A stretch of DNA of 64,000 bases from a bacterium 210917-SL.2.15 (GTDB taxonomy: Bacteria; Bacillota; Clostridia; Oscillospirales; Oscillospiraceae): positions 1 through 64,000 of the forward strand of contig JAJCJC010000008.1 in NCBI GenBank assembly GCA_020555605.1. The letters are read 5' to 3'. Below are positions 25,136-34,315 of the stretch, piece after piece. The position numbers were made by a program, and so were the translations under genes. The stretch's first letter is position 1; each line of letters opens with the position of its first letter. The notes under the pieces are model-generated. The model had not been told where the DNA came from and did no database searches. It worked only from the letters and a program-made list of their open reading frames with translations.

Positions 25136-27736
25136 TTATTGCAGCTTCTTTTTCAATTCGTATAAAAGATTCATAGCCTCCAGCGGAGTGAGCATATCCA
25201 CCTGGGTGCGGCGCAGCGTGTCCAGAACTTCGCCTTCGCCCAAGGCTGTCAGGGAGATCTGGTCGCTGCCGGGGGCGGCGGGAGCGCGTTTCGGCGCGCC
25301 GTCGTCCTGTTCCAGTTCGGACAAAATCTCACGGGCGCGGCGGATGACGCCGTCGGGCAGGCCCGCCAGTTTGGCTACCTCGATGCCGTAGCTGCGGTCG
25401 GCTCCGCCGGGGATAATCTTGCGCAGAAAGGAAATTTCGTCCCCGTGGGCCTTCACGGCTATGTTATAGTTTTTTACGCCGGGCAGGGTCTGCTCCATTT
25501 CCGTCAGTTCATGATAATGGGTGGCAAAGAGAGTTTTTGCGCCCAGTTTCTTTTTGTCGGCGCAGAATTCCAACACAGCCCGGGCGATGCTCATGCCGTC
25601 GAAGGTGGAGGTGCCGCGGCCGATCTCGTCGAGAATCAGCAGCGAGCGGGGCGTGGCCTGACGCAGGATGGAGGCTACCTCGTTCATCTCCACCATGAAG
25701 GTGGACTGGCCTGAGGACAGATCGTCGCTGGCGCCGATGCGGGTGAAAATGCGGTCCACGATGCCGATGTGGGCGGACTTTGCGGGTACGAAGGAACCGA
25801 TCTGAGCCAGTAAAACGATCAGGGCCACCTGGCGCATGTAAGTGGATTTGCCGGCCATGTTGGGGCCGGTGATGATGGCGGTGCGGTCCTCTTTTTCACC
25901 CATGAAAGTATCGTTGGGTACGAACAGGGTGTCTTTGAGCACTTTTTCCACCACCGGATGCCGGCCATCGTGGATCTCGATGACGCCGCTCTCATCCACG
26001 GTGGGGCAGGCGTAACCGTTGCGCACGGCCACAGCGGCCAGAGAGGCGTAAGCGTCCAGCTCGGCCACCTCGGCAGCGGTTTTCTGAATGCGCCCAGCGG
26101 CGGCGGCGATCTCCTGGCGCAGAGCGGAAAACAGTTCGTATTCCAGGGCTGCTACCCGGTCGGAGGCGGTGAGGATGGTGTGTTCCAAATCTTTCAGTTC
26201 CTGGGTCACATAGCGCTCGGCATTGGCCAGGGTCTGCTTGCGGATGTAGTGCTCCGGCACCTGATCTTTAAAGGAATTGGATACTTCGATATAATAGCCG
26301 AATACCCGGTTGTATTTGATTTTCAGCGTGCGGATGCCGGTTTTTTCTTTTTCACTGGCCTCAATACCGGCAATGGTGCCCTTGCCGCCGCTGAGGATGT
26401 CCCGGAGCCGGTCTACTTCGGCGTGGAAACCCGGGCGGATGAAGCCTCCCTCGCGCACGGAGAAGGGTGGCTCGTCCACCAACGTCTGCGCGATGCGCGC
26501 GGCCAGGTCGGACAGGGTGTCCAGATCCCGGGCCAGCTCACCCAGCCGGCCGGAGGAAAAGCGACGCAGCTGCGCGGCCACGGCGGGCAGCTGTTCCATG
26601 GCCCCGCGCAGCGAGGCCATATCCCGTCCGCCGGCGGTGCCGTATACAATGCGGCCGATGAGCCGCTCCATATCGCCGATGCCGGTCAGGGCCAGGATCA
26701 GCTCTTCCCGGGCCATGGTGTCCTCCACCAGAGCGGCCACGGCGCGTTGGCGCTTTCCGATGGCGGTGGGAGAGAGCAGGGGACGTTCGAGAAAACCGCG
26801 CAGGCAGCGCGAGCCCATGGGCGTTTTCGTTTTATCCAGCACCCATAAAAGGCTCCCGCGCTTTTCCTTGCTGCGCAGGGTTTCCGTCAGTTCCAGGTTG
26901 CGCCGGGCGGCCACGTCCAGCTCCATGAATTCGCCCTGCTCGTAATAATCCAGGTCGTTTATGTACGAAAGGTCGGTTTTTTGCGTTTCGTAGAGGTAAC
27001 TGAGCACGCCGCCCAGGGCCATGGTCACGGGGGGGATGCTCTGGGGAAGGGCTTTGCGCGCCTCTTCGCCGAACTGCCGGCGTACGGTGCGTTCAGCGGC
27101 GGAGAGATCGAAGGCGGCGTCCTTGCCCCGCTCGCGGTGGCAGTGAAGCCGGTCGCGGAGGAATTCGTTCAGCGCCGCATTGTCCGCGGCCGCGCCGCCC
27201 AGTACCACCTCCGCGGGGGAGAAGCGGCCCAGCTCGTTGATGAGGTGGCTCACCTGCTCCGCTCCGGAGAAGGCGGTGGCCAGGGTGCGGCCGGTGGATA
27301 CGTCTACAAAGCACACGCCGGAGCCGTTGTCGCTGAGGAACACAGCGCTGATATAGTTGCTGCGGCCTTCCTCCAGCATGGAGCTGTCGGTCACAGTGCC
27401 GGGAGTGACCACGCGGATGATGTCCCGCTCCACCAGCCCCTTGGCCGTGGCCGGGTCCTCCATCTGCTCGCAGATGGCCACCTTGTAGCCCTTGGCGATC
27501 AGACGGGCGATGTAGCCCTCGCAGGAATGGTAGGGCACGCCGCACATGGGAGTCTGGTCGGCTTTGTCCTTTCCCCGGTCCCGGGTGGTCAGAGTGAGAT
27601 CCAGTTCCCGGGAGGCGGTTTTGGCGTCCTCCCCGAACATCTCGTAGAAATCGCCCAGGCGGAAGAAAAGAAGGGCGCCGGGGTTGGCCTCTTTCAGTTT
27701 TACGTATTGCTGCATCATCGGCGTGAGTTCAGCCAT
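25136..27736 (-). CDS. mutS: DNA mismatch repair protein MutS
   Basis: 866 residues, full length. The mismatch-binding domain has the Phe-x-Glu motif (FFRLGDFYEMFGEDA). A connector, lever and clamp follow. The ATPase has Walker A GPNMAGKSTYMRQ (around residue 605), Walker B LLILDEIGRGTS and ATHYHELT. MutS finds mispairs and recruits MutL. The start is fixed by a conserved MAELTPMMQQY beginning. Confidence 0.98.
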   Translation of the reverse strand: MAELTPMMQQYVKLKEANPGALLFFRLGDFYEMFGEDAKTASRELDLTLTTRDRGKDKADQTPMCGVPYHSCEGYIARLIAKGYKVAICEQMEDPATAKGLVERDIIRVVTPGTVTDSSMLEEGRSNYISAVFLSDNGSGVCFVDVSTGRTLATAFSGAEQVSHLINELGRFSPAEVVLGGAAADNAALNEFLRDRLHCHRERGKDAAFDLSAAERTVRRQFGEEARKALPQSIPPVTMALGGVLSYLYETQKTDLSYINDLDYYEQGEFMELDVAARRNLELTETLRSKEKRGSLLWVLDKTKTPMGSRCLRGFLERPLLSPTAIGKRQRAVAALVEDTMAREELILALTGIGDMERLIGRIVYGTAGGRDMASLRGAMEQLPAVAAQLRRFSSGRLGELARDLDTLSDLAARIAQTLVDEPPFSVREGGFIRPGFHAEVDRLRDILSGGKGTIAGIEASEKEKTGIRTLKIKYNRVFGYYIEVSNSFKDQVPEHYIRKQTLANAERYVTQELKDLEHTILTASDRVAALEYELFSALRQEIAAAAGRIQKTAAEVAELDAYASLAAVAVRNGYACPTVDESGVIEIHDGRHPVVEKVLKDTLFVPNDTFMGEKEDRTAIITGPNMAGKSTYMRQVALIVLLAQIGSFVPAKSAHIGIVDRIFTRIGASDDLSSGQSTFMVEMNEVASILRQATPRSLLILDEIGRGTSTFDGMSIARAVLEFCADKKKLGAKTLFATHYHELTEMEQTLPGVKNYNIAVKAHGDEISFLRKIIPGGADRSYGIEVAKLAGLPDGVIRRAREILSELEQDDGAPKRAPAAPGSDQISLTALGEGEVLDTLRRTQVDMLTPLEAMNLLYELKKKLQ

Positions 27737-27781
27737 GCTTTCACCTCGTATGTGTTCTCTTTCTAATCGGCGGGGAGAAGT

Positions 27782-27973
27782 TTACCGGAATTTGTAAGGT
27801 TCAGCGGCCTGCAGCTCCACATAGCCGCAGCCGGGGCAGACATGGCAGCGCACAGCGCTGCGAATTTCCATGCCCTGCCAGTTGGGCACGCCCTGGGAGA
27901 GCGTCATATCCACGCCGGGCAGGCCGAACAGATTTACTTTTTTCATTTCCATTCCGCATTTGATACATTCCAT
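27782..27973 (-). CDS. Small zinc-ribbon protein
   Basis: 63 residues with two Cys pairs (CIKC at residues 3-6, CHVCPGC at ~44-50), consistent with one zinc ribbon. The ATG at 27973 follows AAAGGAG. Such small proteins are often annotated only as nucleic-acid-binding; the function is unknown. It lies between miaB and mutS with gaps of 58 and 45 bases. Confidence 0.75.
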   Translation of the reverse strand: MECIKCGMEMKKVNLFGLPGVDMTLSQGVPNWQGMEIRSAVRCHVCPGCGYVELQAAEPYKFR

Positions 27974-28031
27974 AATGGTTGACTCCTTTCCTTTTGCAAC
28001 AAAATTTCGCTGTGTTCTGTGCGCCTGGGCA

Positions 28032-29450
28032 TTACTCCGTCAGCTCGCCAAAGAGCGCCCAGGTATTGCTGTCGGTAATTTTGGCGGTTTTAAAGCACCC
28101 GATGGCCTCCTCATCGCCCACCAGATGGACCAGGCGCCCGCCTGCTGTGCGGGCCGAGAGCGGCCAGCGGGAATCGCCGCTTTTGCCGTCCACCAGCAAC
28201 CGCTGCACCGTGCCTACATAGGCGGCGTGTTTTTGGGCGGAGTTGGCGTTCTGAACCTGCAGCAGGGCGTCGAACCACTGCTGCTTTTCCGCACGGGGCA
28301 CCGGGTCGGGCAGCTTTGCTGCCGGAGTGCCGGGGCGGGGGGAATAAATGAAGGTGAACAGCGCGTCAAAGCGCACCTGCTGCACCAGAGAGAGGGTTTC
28401 TTCAAATTCTTCCTTCGTTTCGCCGGGGAAGCCCACGATGACATCGGAGGTGAGCACAATATCCGGCATAACGGTGCGGGCGTAGTCCACCAGCGCGAGA
28501 TATTCCTCGCGGCTGTAGCCCCGGTTCATGGCGCGGAGGACGCGGGTGGAACCGGATTGGAAGGGCAGATGGAGATGACGGGCGATTTTCTCATGACGGG
28601 CCATGGTGTCGAGGAGCTTGTGAGAGGCATCCTTGGGGTGGCTGGTCATAAAACGCAGCAGGAAATCGCCGTCCAGGCGGGCCAGCTCGTCCAGAAGGTC
28701 GGCAAAGTCGCACGCCTCGGGCAGATCCTTTCCGTAGGAGTTCACATTTTGTCCCAGCAGGGTGATCTCTTTATAACCCTCGGCGATCAGATTTTTCACA
28801 TCGGCAACAATGCAGGCTTTGTCCCGGCTGCGCTCCCGGCCCCGGACATAGGGGACGATGCAGTAGGTGCAGAAATTGTTGCACCCGTACATTACCGAAA
28901 CCCACGCTTTGGCGCCGCCTTCGCGGACGATGGGCAGCCCTTCGGCGATGGAGCCGTGGGCGTCGTCAATGGAAAACACGCGGCCGTGCTGGCGGTAGAC
29001 CTTCTGCAGCAGCTCCGGAAAACGCCACAGGGCGTGGGGACCGAATACCAGGTCTACATGGCGGTAAGAGGCACGCACCTTGTCGGCCACCTGTTTTTGC
29101 TGAGCCATACAGCCGCACAGGCAGATCACCTGCCGGGGATTGGCTTTTTTAGTGTGAGTCAGGGCGCCGAGATTTCCGTAGACCCGCTGCTCGGCGTGCT
29201 CCCGCACGGCACAGGTGTTGAGAACGACCACATCGGCCCGGTGGGCATCGTCGGTAAAGGCAAAACCCATTTCGCGGAGCATGCCCATAATATGTTCGCT
29301 GTCGGCCACGTTTTGCTGGCACCCAAAGGTGTCCACACAGGCCAGGGGCGCGTGATCCAGGGTCTCCTGCAAATGCGCGCGGATCTCCTGCATGATCTCC
29401 CGCTGCCGCGCCAGCTGCTCGGGGGATACGACGACTTCTTCTCGCTTCAA
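28032..29450 (-). CDS. miaB: tRNA-2-methylthio-N6-dimethylallyladenosine synthase MiaB
   Basis: 472 residues. A radical-SAM methylthiotransferase that adds the 2-methylthio group to i6A37. The N-terminal UPF0004 domain has three cluster cysteines (TFGCQQN, NTCAVREHAEQ, CLCGCMAQ). The radical SAM motif CNNFCTYC follows, then VRGRERSR. A TRAM domain ends the protein (VGTVQRLLVDG). It is the first gene of the long minus-strand run and has a candidate promoter upstream. Confidence 0.96.
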   Translation of the reverse strand: MKREEVVVSPEQLARQREIMQEIRAHLQETLDHAPLACVDTFGCQQNVADSEHIMGMLREMGFAFTDDAHRADVVVLNTCAVREHAEQRVYGNLGALTHTKKANPRQVICLCGCMAQQKQVADKVRASYRHVDLVFGPHALWRFPELLQKVYRQHGRVFSIDDAHGSIAEGLPIVREGGAKAWVSVMYGCNNFCTYCIVPYVRGRERSRDKACIVADVKNLIAEGYKEITLLGQNVNSYGKDLPEACDFADLLDELARLDGDFLLRFMTSHPKDASHKLLDTMARHEKIARHLHLPFQSGSTRVLRAMNRGYSREEYLALVDYARTVMPDIVLTSDVIVGFPGETKEEFEETLSLVQQVRFDALFTFIYSPRPGTPAAKLPDPVPRAEKQQWFDALLQVQNANSAQKHAAYVGTVQRLLVDGKSGDSRWPLSARTAGGRLVHLVGDEEAIGCFKTAKITDSNTWALFGELTE

Positions 29451-29522
29451 AAAACATTCTCCTGTCTCCCCGGCCGAAAGGACCGGGAGGCAAATCCTGC
29501 CAAATTATACTTTAACTAATAT

Positions 29523-29551
29523 AGTATAGCGCTTTTTGCGTGTTGGCACAA
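29523..29551 (-). promoter_or_regulatory. Candidate miaB operon promoter
   Basis: Minus strand TTGTGC (29546-29551), a 17-base spacer, then TATACT (29523-29528), about 75 bases before miaB. Confidence 0.55.
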
Positions 29552-29676
29552 TCTTTTTTTACGCCGAAACGGCAAAAATTTGGCCCGGCGGGGGGCGGTG
29601 GTCAGGGATTCCTTTTTGCTCCAGGCCGTGCTACAATAGACCGGAAACCATTCCGGCGGAGAAAGGGGAATGTCGT

Positions 29677-30378
29677 GTGCGTTTGCTGCTGGTGGAAGAC
29701 GATGAAGAGATCAGCGCCATGCTCAAGGATTTTTTGGAGGGCGAGGGCTTTTCGGTGGATACGGCCGCCGACGGGGAGGCGGGCTGCGCCCGCTCTGCCG
29801 CAGCGCAGTATGATTTGGTGTTGCTGGATCTGATGCTGCCCCGGCGCAGCGGGTTGGATGTGCTGCGCGCCATTCGAAAAAACGGGAGCACTGTTCCGGT
29901 GATTATCCTGTCTGCCCGGGACAGCGATTCGGATGTTACGCTGGGCCTGGGGCTGGGGGCCGATGATTATGTGGTTAAACCCTTTTCCGTCAGCCAGGTG
30001 CTGGCCCGCATCAAGGCAAACTTGCGCCGCTCCACCGTGTGGGCAGAGGGGACAGAGGCGCCGGCGGAGGTGCTGCGCGCCGGAGCGCTGGCTATGGACT
30101 GCGCGGCCCACCGGGTGGAAAAGGACGGTATTCCAGTGGAGCTGACGGCCAAGGAATACGCGATTTTGGAGCTGTTGCTGCGCAATCCCAGACGGGTCTA
30201 CACCAAGGCGCAGCTTTATGCCGCGGTGTGGGGCGAGGCGTATCTGGGCGATGAGAACGCGGTCAACGTCCACATCAGCCGCCTGCGCTCCAAGGTGGAA
30301 GACGATCCAAAAAAGCCCCGCTGCATCTGCACGGTTTGGGGCATTGGTTACAAGCTGGGGGATGGCGATGGGCGGTAA
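29677..30378 (+). CDS. OmpR-family response regulator
   Basis: 233 residues. Receiver domain with acidic pocket (VEDDEE), phospho-acceptor Asp ~51 (LLDLMLP), the switch Ser/Thr in ILSARDSD and conserved Lys in YVVKPF. The C-terminal winged-helix DNA-binding domain has LTAKEYAILELLLRNP and HISRLRSKVEDDP...IWGIGYKL-type ending. The start is GTG at 29677 with AAAGGGGA eight bases before. It overlaps the kinase gene, forming a two-component pair that probably controls the ABC transporter downstream. Confidence 0.94.
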   Translation: MRLLLVEDDEEISAMLKDFLEGEGFSVDTAADGEAGCARSAAAQYDLVLLDLMLPRRSGLDVLRAIRKNGSTVPVIILSARDSDSDVTLGLGLGADDYVVKPFSVSQVLARIKANLRRSTVWAEGTEAPAEVLRAGALAMDCAAHRVEKDGIPVELTAKEYAILELLLRNPRRVYTKAQLYAAVWGEAYLGDENAVNVHISRLRSKVEDDPKKPRCICTVWGIGYKLGDGDGR

Positions 30379-31321
30379 CGGTGTGCTGCTGCTTTTGGCT
30401 GTCGCACTGGGCTTTGCAGCGCTCCATTCTGCTCTGCGGCAGCGGCGGCTACTGCGCCAGCTTTCGCAGGCGGCACAGCGATTGGAGGTTATTTTAGACG
30501 GCGGGAGCGACGAAGCGCTGCTCGTGCCGCTTTGCGATGACGCTTTGACGCCGCTGTTGGGGCAGATCGACCGGCTGCTGCTGGAAAAGAAAAAACTGTG
30601 TGTGCAGCAGCGGCGCGCCCGTTTGGCGCAGCGGCGTATGCTTGCCAACATGGCCCATGACCTGCGCACGCCGCTGACCGTACTGCTGGGGCAGTTGGAA
30701 ATCGCACGGCTGCGGGGCGAAGAGAGTGAAACGCTGCGCCGGGTGCAGGCCAAAGCCGAAGAGGTGCTGGCCTTGAGCGAAGCGTTTTTTACACTTTCCA
30801 AGCTGGAAGCGGGAGACACGAAACTGCCCTGTGCTGCGGTGGATCTGAGTGAGCTGTGCCGTGCTGCCGCGCTGGAATATTACGATTTTCTGACACAGCA
30901 GCGGTTTGAGGTGGAAATTCACGTCCCGGAGGAGACGTGTTCCGTTTGGGGGCACGAGGAATCTATCCGCCGCATTTTATCCAACCTGATTTCCAATGCC
31001 GTGCGCTACGGTGCGGCGGGACGCTATTTGGGCATTGCGCTGGAGCAGCAGGAGGACGGCGCCTGTGTGCGCGTGCAGGACCGGGGACGGGGCATTGCCC
31101 CGGAGGCGCTAAGCCATATTTTCGACCGGCTCTACACACCGGAGGATTCCCGCAGCCGCGCTCTGGGCGGCAGCGGTCTGGGACTGGCCATCGCAAAGGG
31201 GCTGGCGGAAGGCATGGGCGGCACGCTGTGGGCTGAGAGCACGGTGGGAAAAGGAACGACGTTTGTGCTGAAGCTGCTCTGGACGGAGCCGGTGCAAGAT
31301 GGCCCCGAAAGAAAATCGTAA
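30368..31321 (+). CDS. Sensor histidine kinase with minimal sensor
   Basis: About 317 residues. One membrane helix at the N-terminus (VLLLLAVALGFAALHSAL), then a short cytoplasmic linker, then HisKA with the phosphorylated His in MAHDLRTPLT, and HATPase with N box LSNLISNAVRYG, DRGRGIAPE, and G boxes GGSGLGLAIAKG. No extracellular domain exists, so the signal is probably sensed in the membrane or through a partner such as the adjacent ABC transporter. The start lies inside the regulator gene; ATGs at 30362 and 30368 are both possible. Confidence 0.92.
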   Translation: MGGNGVLLLLAVALGFAALHSALRQRRLLRQLSQAAQRLEVILDGGSDEALLVPLCDDALTPLLGQIDRLLLEKKKLCVQQRRARLAQRRMLANMAHDLRTPLTVLLGQLEIARLRGEESETLRRVQAKAEEVLALSEAFFTLSKLEAGDTKLPCAAVDLSELCRAAALEYYDFLTQQRFEVEIHVPEETCSVWGHEESIRRILSNLISNAVRYGAAGRYLGIALEQQEDGACVRVQDRGRGIAPEALSHIFDRLYTPEDSRSRALGGSGLGLAIAKGLAEGMGGTLWAESTVGKGTTFVLKLLWTEPVQDGPERKS

Positions 31322-31396
31322 GATTTACGAAAGACCATTGCAAAACGGCGGGTGTAGTATGGGAAACAGAACACGACGAAAGGAGAGGAAACAAAC

Positions 31397-32308
31397 ATGT
31401 CGTATCTCATTCAGAGTCGGCGGTTGTGCAAACGTCTGGGTGAAAAAAACCTCCTGAGCGATGTGGAAGTGCACGTGCCTCAGGGGCGGGTTTATGCTCT
31501 GCTGGGGCCGAACGGCGCGGGCAAAACCACACTGATGCGCCTGGTGCTGAATCTGTGGAAACCCACCAGCGGGGAGGTGGAGCTGTTCGGCGCACCGCTG
31601 CGGCCGGGGGATTGCGCGCCGCTGGGGCGCATGGGCAGCATTATTGAATTTCCGGCCTTTTTCGAAATGCTGAGCGGCCTGGAAAATCTGCGCCTGCATT
31701 GTGCCTATATGGGGTATCATCGCCCAGGTGCGGCGGAGGAAGCGCTGGAGCGGTTGGGCCTGGGCGCGGCCGGGAACAAAAAGGTGAAACATTACTCGCT
31801 GGGCATGCGCCAGCGGCTGGGGCTGGCCCGGGCGGTGCTGACCCATCCGGAACTGCTGGTGCTGGACGAACCGGCCAACGCCCTGGATGCTGCCGGTATG
31901 AAGCAGGTGCGCGATTTGCTGCGCACTTTGTGTCGGGACTGGGGTACCACGGTGTTTTTATCCAGTCATCTGCTCTCCGAAGTGGAGCAGATAGCCGATA
32001 CAGTGGGCATTCTGCACCGGGGAAGGCTGCTGCGGGAGATTTCTTTGAGCGAGCTGGCTGCGCAGAGTTTGACCTATATTGAATTGGTGACGCCCGACGT
32101 GCGCGCGGCGGCGCGGGTGCTGGAAGAGCTGGGGGTGCGCCGGTTCAAAGTGCTGCAGGAGGGTGTGGTGCGCATTTACGAGGCGTCTATGGCACCGGAA
32201 GAACTGTCCCGTGCGCTGGCCCTTCAAAATGTGGCCATTGCCTCGTTTCAGAAACATGCCGACACCTTGGAGGATTATTATCTGCGCCTGACAGGGGAGG
32301 AAAATTGA
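31397..32308 (+). CDS. ABC transporter ATP-binding protein (BcrA-like)
   Basis: 303 residues. Walker A GPNGAGKTT, signature HYSLGMRQRLGLA, Walker B LLVLDEPANALD, H-loop FLSSHLL. The C-terminal ~80 residues are the accessory region typical of bacitracin or lantibiotic-type exporters. It pairs with the one permease downstream (start two bases after this stop). Context with a two-component system suggests antimicrobial-peptide or antibiotic resistance; the substrate is unknown. Confidence 0.9.
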   Translation: MSYLIQSRRLCKRLGEKNLLSDVEVHVPQGRVYALLGPNGAGKTTLMRLVLNLWKPTSGEVELFGAPLRPGDCAPLGRMGSIIEFPAFFEMLSGLENLRLHCAYMGYHRPGAAEEALERLGLGAAGNKKVKHYSLGMRQRLGLARAVLTHPELLVLDEPANALDAAGMKQVRDLLRTLCRDWGTTVFLSSHLLSEVEQIADTVGILHRGRLLREISLSELAAQSLTYIELVTPDVRAAARVLEELGVRRFKVLQEGVVRIYEASMAPEELSRALALQNVAIASFQKHADTLEDYYLRLTGEEN

Positions 32309-32309
32309 T

Positions 32310-33017
32310 ATGGGCAAGCTGATTGTGCTGGAGTGGAAGAAAAACCGAGCCGGGCGCTATGGTCTGGCAGCAGCGATACTGACGGCGGCGCTGGCGCTGT
32401 TCCTGTTTGCCCAGGTGTACCTGGGCATCGCCAACGACCCGGTCACCGGCGTGCCGGATGCCGCGCCGGGCACTTTCAATATCTCCTCGCAGGTGGAACT
32501 GGTCAGCAACGTGACGTTTTTGGTTTTCACCTGCGTTATGCTGGCGGGCTGCGTCACATCGGCGCAGCGGCGCAAAACAATGCTCGTGATGTATACCTAT
32601 CCCATCCCACGGAAAAAACTGATGCTGGCGCAGATCCTGGCGGTATGGATTTTCTCGGCCGTTGCGCTGGCATTGGCAAAGCTTCTGCTGTATGGGATGC
32701 TGTTTGCCGCAGGGCAGGTTCTGGAGCCGGATTTTCCGATGGACTATACCCTTTTTGCGCCGGACCTTTATCTGCAGATTGTGCTGAAAGCCGTCGTGAT
32801 CGCCACGGTCAGTCTGATTGCCATGCTGGCGGGACAGGTGTTCCGTTCGGCCAAAGCCACGATTGTCGCCTCGCTGCTGCTTCTGGTGCTGATGAACGGA
32901 ACGGTGGGCCCGTTTTCTCTGGCCGATAACGCTGCGGTGCCGTTGGTGCTCAGCGCGGCCGGCGTCATATGCGCGGCGGCCACCCTGGCGGGCATCGACC
33001 GGCGGGACGTGATATGA
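32310..33017 (+). CDS. ABC transporter permease (ABC-2 type)
   Basis: 235 residues with six hydrophobic segments (for example LAAAILTAALALFLFAQVYL, FLVFTCVMLAGCV, TIVASLLLLVLMNGTVG). It starts MGKLIVLEWKK, typical of permeases of BcrB or lantibiotic exporter type. A cytoplasmic loop has the conserved RKTMLVMYTYPIPRKKLMLAQ stretch (seen in ABC-2 permeases). It forms the transporter with the ATPase just upstream. Confidence 0.85.
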   Translation: MGKLIVLEWKKNRAGRYGLAAAILTAALALFLFAQVYLGIANDPVTGVPDAAPGTFNISSQVELVSNVTFLVFTCVMLAGCVTSAQRRKTMLVMYTYPIPRKKLMLAQILAVWIFSAVALALAKLLLYGMLFAAGQVLEPDFPMDYTLFAPDLYLQIVLKAVVIATVSLIAMLAGQVFRSAKATIVASLLLLVLMNGTVGPFSLADNAAVPLVLSAAGVICAAATLAGIDRRDVI

Positions 33018-33061
33018 CGGAATAGGGAAGCATGGAATTAAAACAATATCTTTTCTGTGTG

Positions 33062-33097
33062 AAAAAAGGGGACAGACTGTAAATCTGTCCCCCTTTC
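33062..33097. terminator. Bidirectional terminator
   Basis: A 9-bp stem (33068-33076 with 33084-33092) flanked by an A-run before and CTTTCC after, between the convergent permease and AlkD-like genes. It can serve both strands. Confidence 0.75.
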
Positions 33098-33799
33098 CTA
33101 TTTCTTTTTCAGTGTGTTCAAATAAGCTTTGTCCTCGGCGCTGACGCGATAGCTTTCCCGGCATTTCTGAATGGCTTTGTTGTGCACGGCTGCAGGAAAT
33201 ACGCCTTGTTCCAAAAGGGGCAGCGTCTTGGCGCGCTGCTTGACAAAAAAGACGCTCAATCCCCAGGCCAGGGCCATGGTGACATAGTAGCCCTCGTGCT
33301 GTACGGTGCGGTAAGCGGTCAGGGAACGGTCGATCCATTCCTCGCGCCAGAAATAGTCCATCAGTTGCACCACGGCAAAGCGCACTTCAAATTCCTGCTT
33401 GCTTTGGAGGCAGGGGGCAAAGAAATCCCATACAGCGGGCAGATCTTTTTCCTTCCACTTGCAGTCTCCGGCAGTCATATCACATACGGCCCAATTGTTG
33501 ATGCGGGGGAGAAAGGTGCGCAGCAGTGTGAGCTTTTCTTCGAGGGAGCATTTTGCTCCGGCACACACCATGCCCTGAAGCAGACGCTCTTCGTGGCTGT
33601 CGGCCCGGACAAGAGAGAGAAAGCCCCGCCAGTCGCCCCGGAGCAGCTCTTTTGCAATCACACGCAGCGCGGGAGCACGCACGCCGTAGGTGCGCTCTGT
33701 GCCGGGGATAAGGCTTTCGTTGAACACGCGATAGCGCTCATCGCTCTCCCTGCGCAGCCGTTCGAGCAGGATGCCGTAGTCGGCCTGGGTATAGCTCAT
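33098..33799 (-). CDS. AlkD-like DNA alkylation repair protein
   Basis: 233 residues of repeated helices (HEAT-like), matching the DNA alkylation repair (AlkC/AlkD-type) family. Conserved blocks are TYGVRAPALRVIAKEL, RLLQGMVCAGAKC, INNWAVCDMTAGDCK, EVRFAVVQLMDYF and GYYVTMALAWGLSV. Some members remove alkylated bases; others have no shown activity. The ATG overlaps the cinA stop by four bases, so translation is coupled. Confidence 0.88.
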   Translation of the reverse strand: MSYTQADYGILLERLRRESDERYRVFNESLIPGTERTYGVRAPALRVIAKELLRGDWRGFLSLVRADSHEERLLQGMVCAGAKCSLEEKLTLLRTFLPRINNWAVCDMTAGDCKWKEKDLPAVWDFFAPCLQSKQEFEVRFAVVQLMDYFWREEWIDRSLTAYRTVQHEGYYVTMALAWGLSVFFVKQRAKTLPLLEQGVFPAAVHNKAIQKCRESYRVSAEDKAYLNTLKKK

Positions 33800-34299
33800 G
33801 ACAGTGCCCCCTCTGCCATATCTGCGCCGCTGAGGTAGCGGAGCACGAGGCTCAGGGCGAACTCTGCGGCGGAGCGGCGGATCCGGGCGCGATCGCCGTC
33901 GAAATGGCACAGATAGCACCACGTTTTCCCCTGCGCAGACAAAGAAACATATACGGTACCCACGGTATTGCCGCGGTCGTCCGGATTGGGACCGGCTACG
34001 CCTGTGGTGGATACGGCCAGATCCGTGCCCAGCAGACGCGCTGCGCCGGAGGCCATCTGCCGCCCCACTGGGGCGGACACGGCGCCGTATTGCTCCAGAT
34101 CCCGGGCGGACACACCCAGAACGTTTTGCTTTACCGCGTTCACATAGGATACCACGCCGCCGTGGAACACCGTGGAGGCGCCGGAGACATCGGTGATGCG
34201 TTTGGCGATCAGTCCTCCGGTGCAGGATTCGGCGCAGGACAGCGTCAGATTGGCCTTGCTCAGCGCGGAAACCACTTTTTGCTGTAGTGTTTTTGCCAT
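33796..34299 (-). CDS. pncC: CinA C-terminal-type protein (NMN amidohydrolase PncC-like)
   Basis: 167 residues, only the CinA C-terminal domain, without the MoCF-like N-terminal part. Motifs are LSCAESCTGGLIAKRIT, GGVVSYVNAVKQNVLGV, GAVSAPVGRQMASGA and VSTTGVAGPNPDDRG. Stand-alone members deamidate nicotinamide mononucleotide to the acid form, recycling NAD. It lies between thiI and the AlkD-like gene. Confidence 0.88.
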   Translation of the reverse strand: MAKTLQQKVVSALSKANLTLSCAESCTGGLIAKRITDVSGASTVFHGGVVSYVNAVKQNVLGVSARDLEQYGAVSAPVGRQMASGAARLLGTDLAVSTTGVAGPNPDDRGNTVGTVYVSLSAQGKTWCYLCHFDGDRARIRRSAAEFALSLVLRYLSGADMAEGALS

Positions 34300-34315
34300 A
34301 CTGCCCGCCCTCCTT

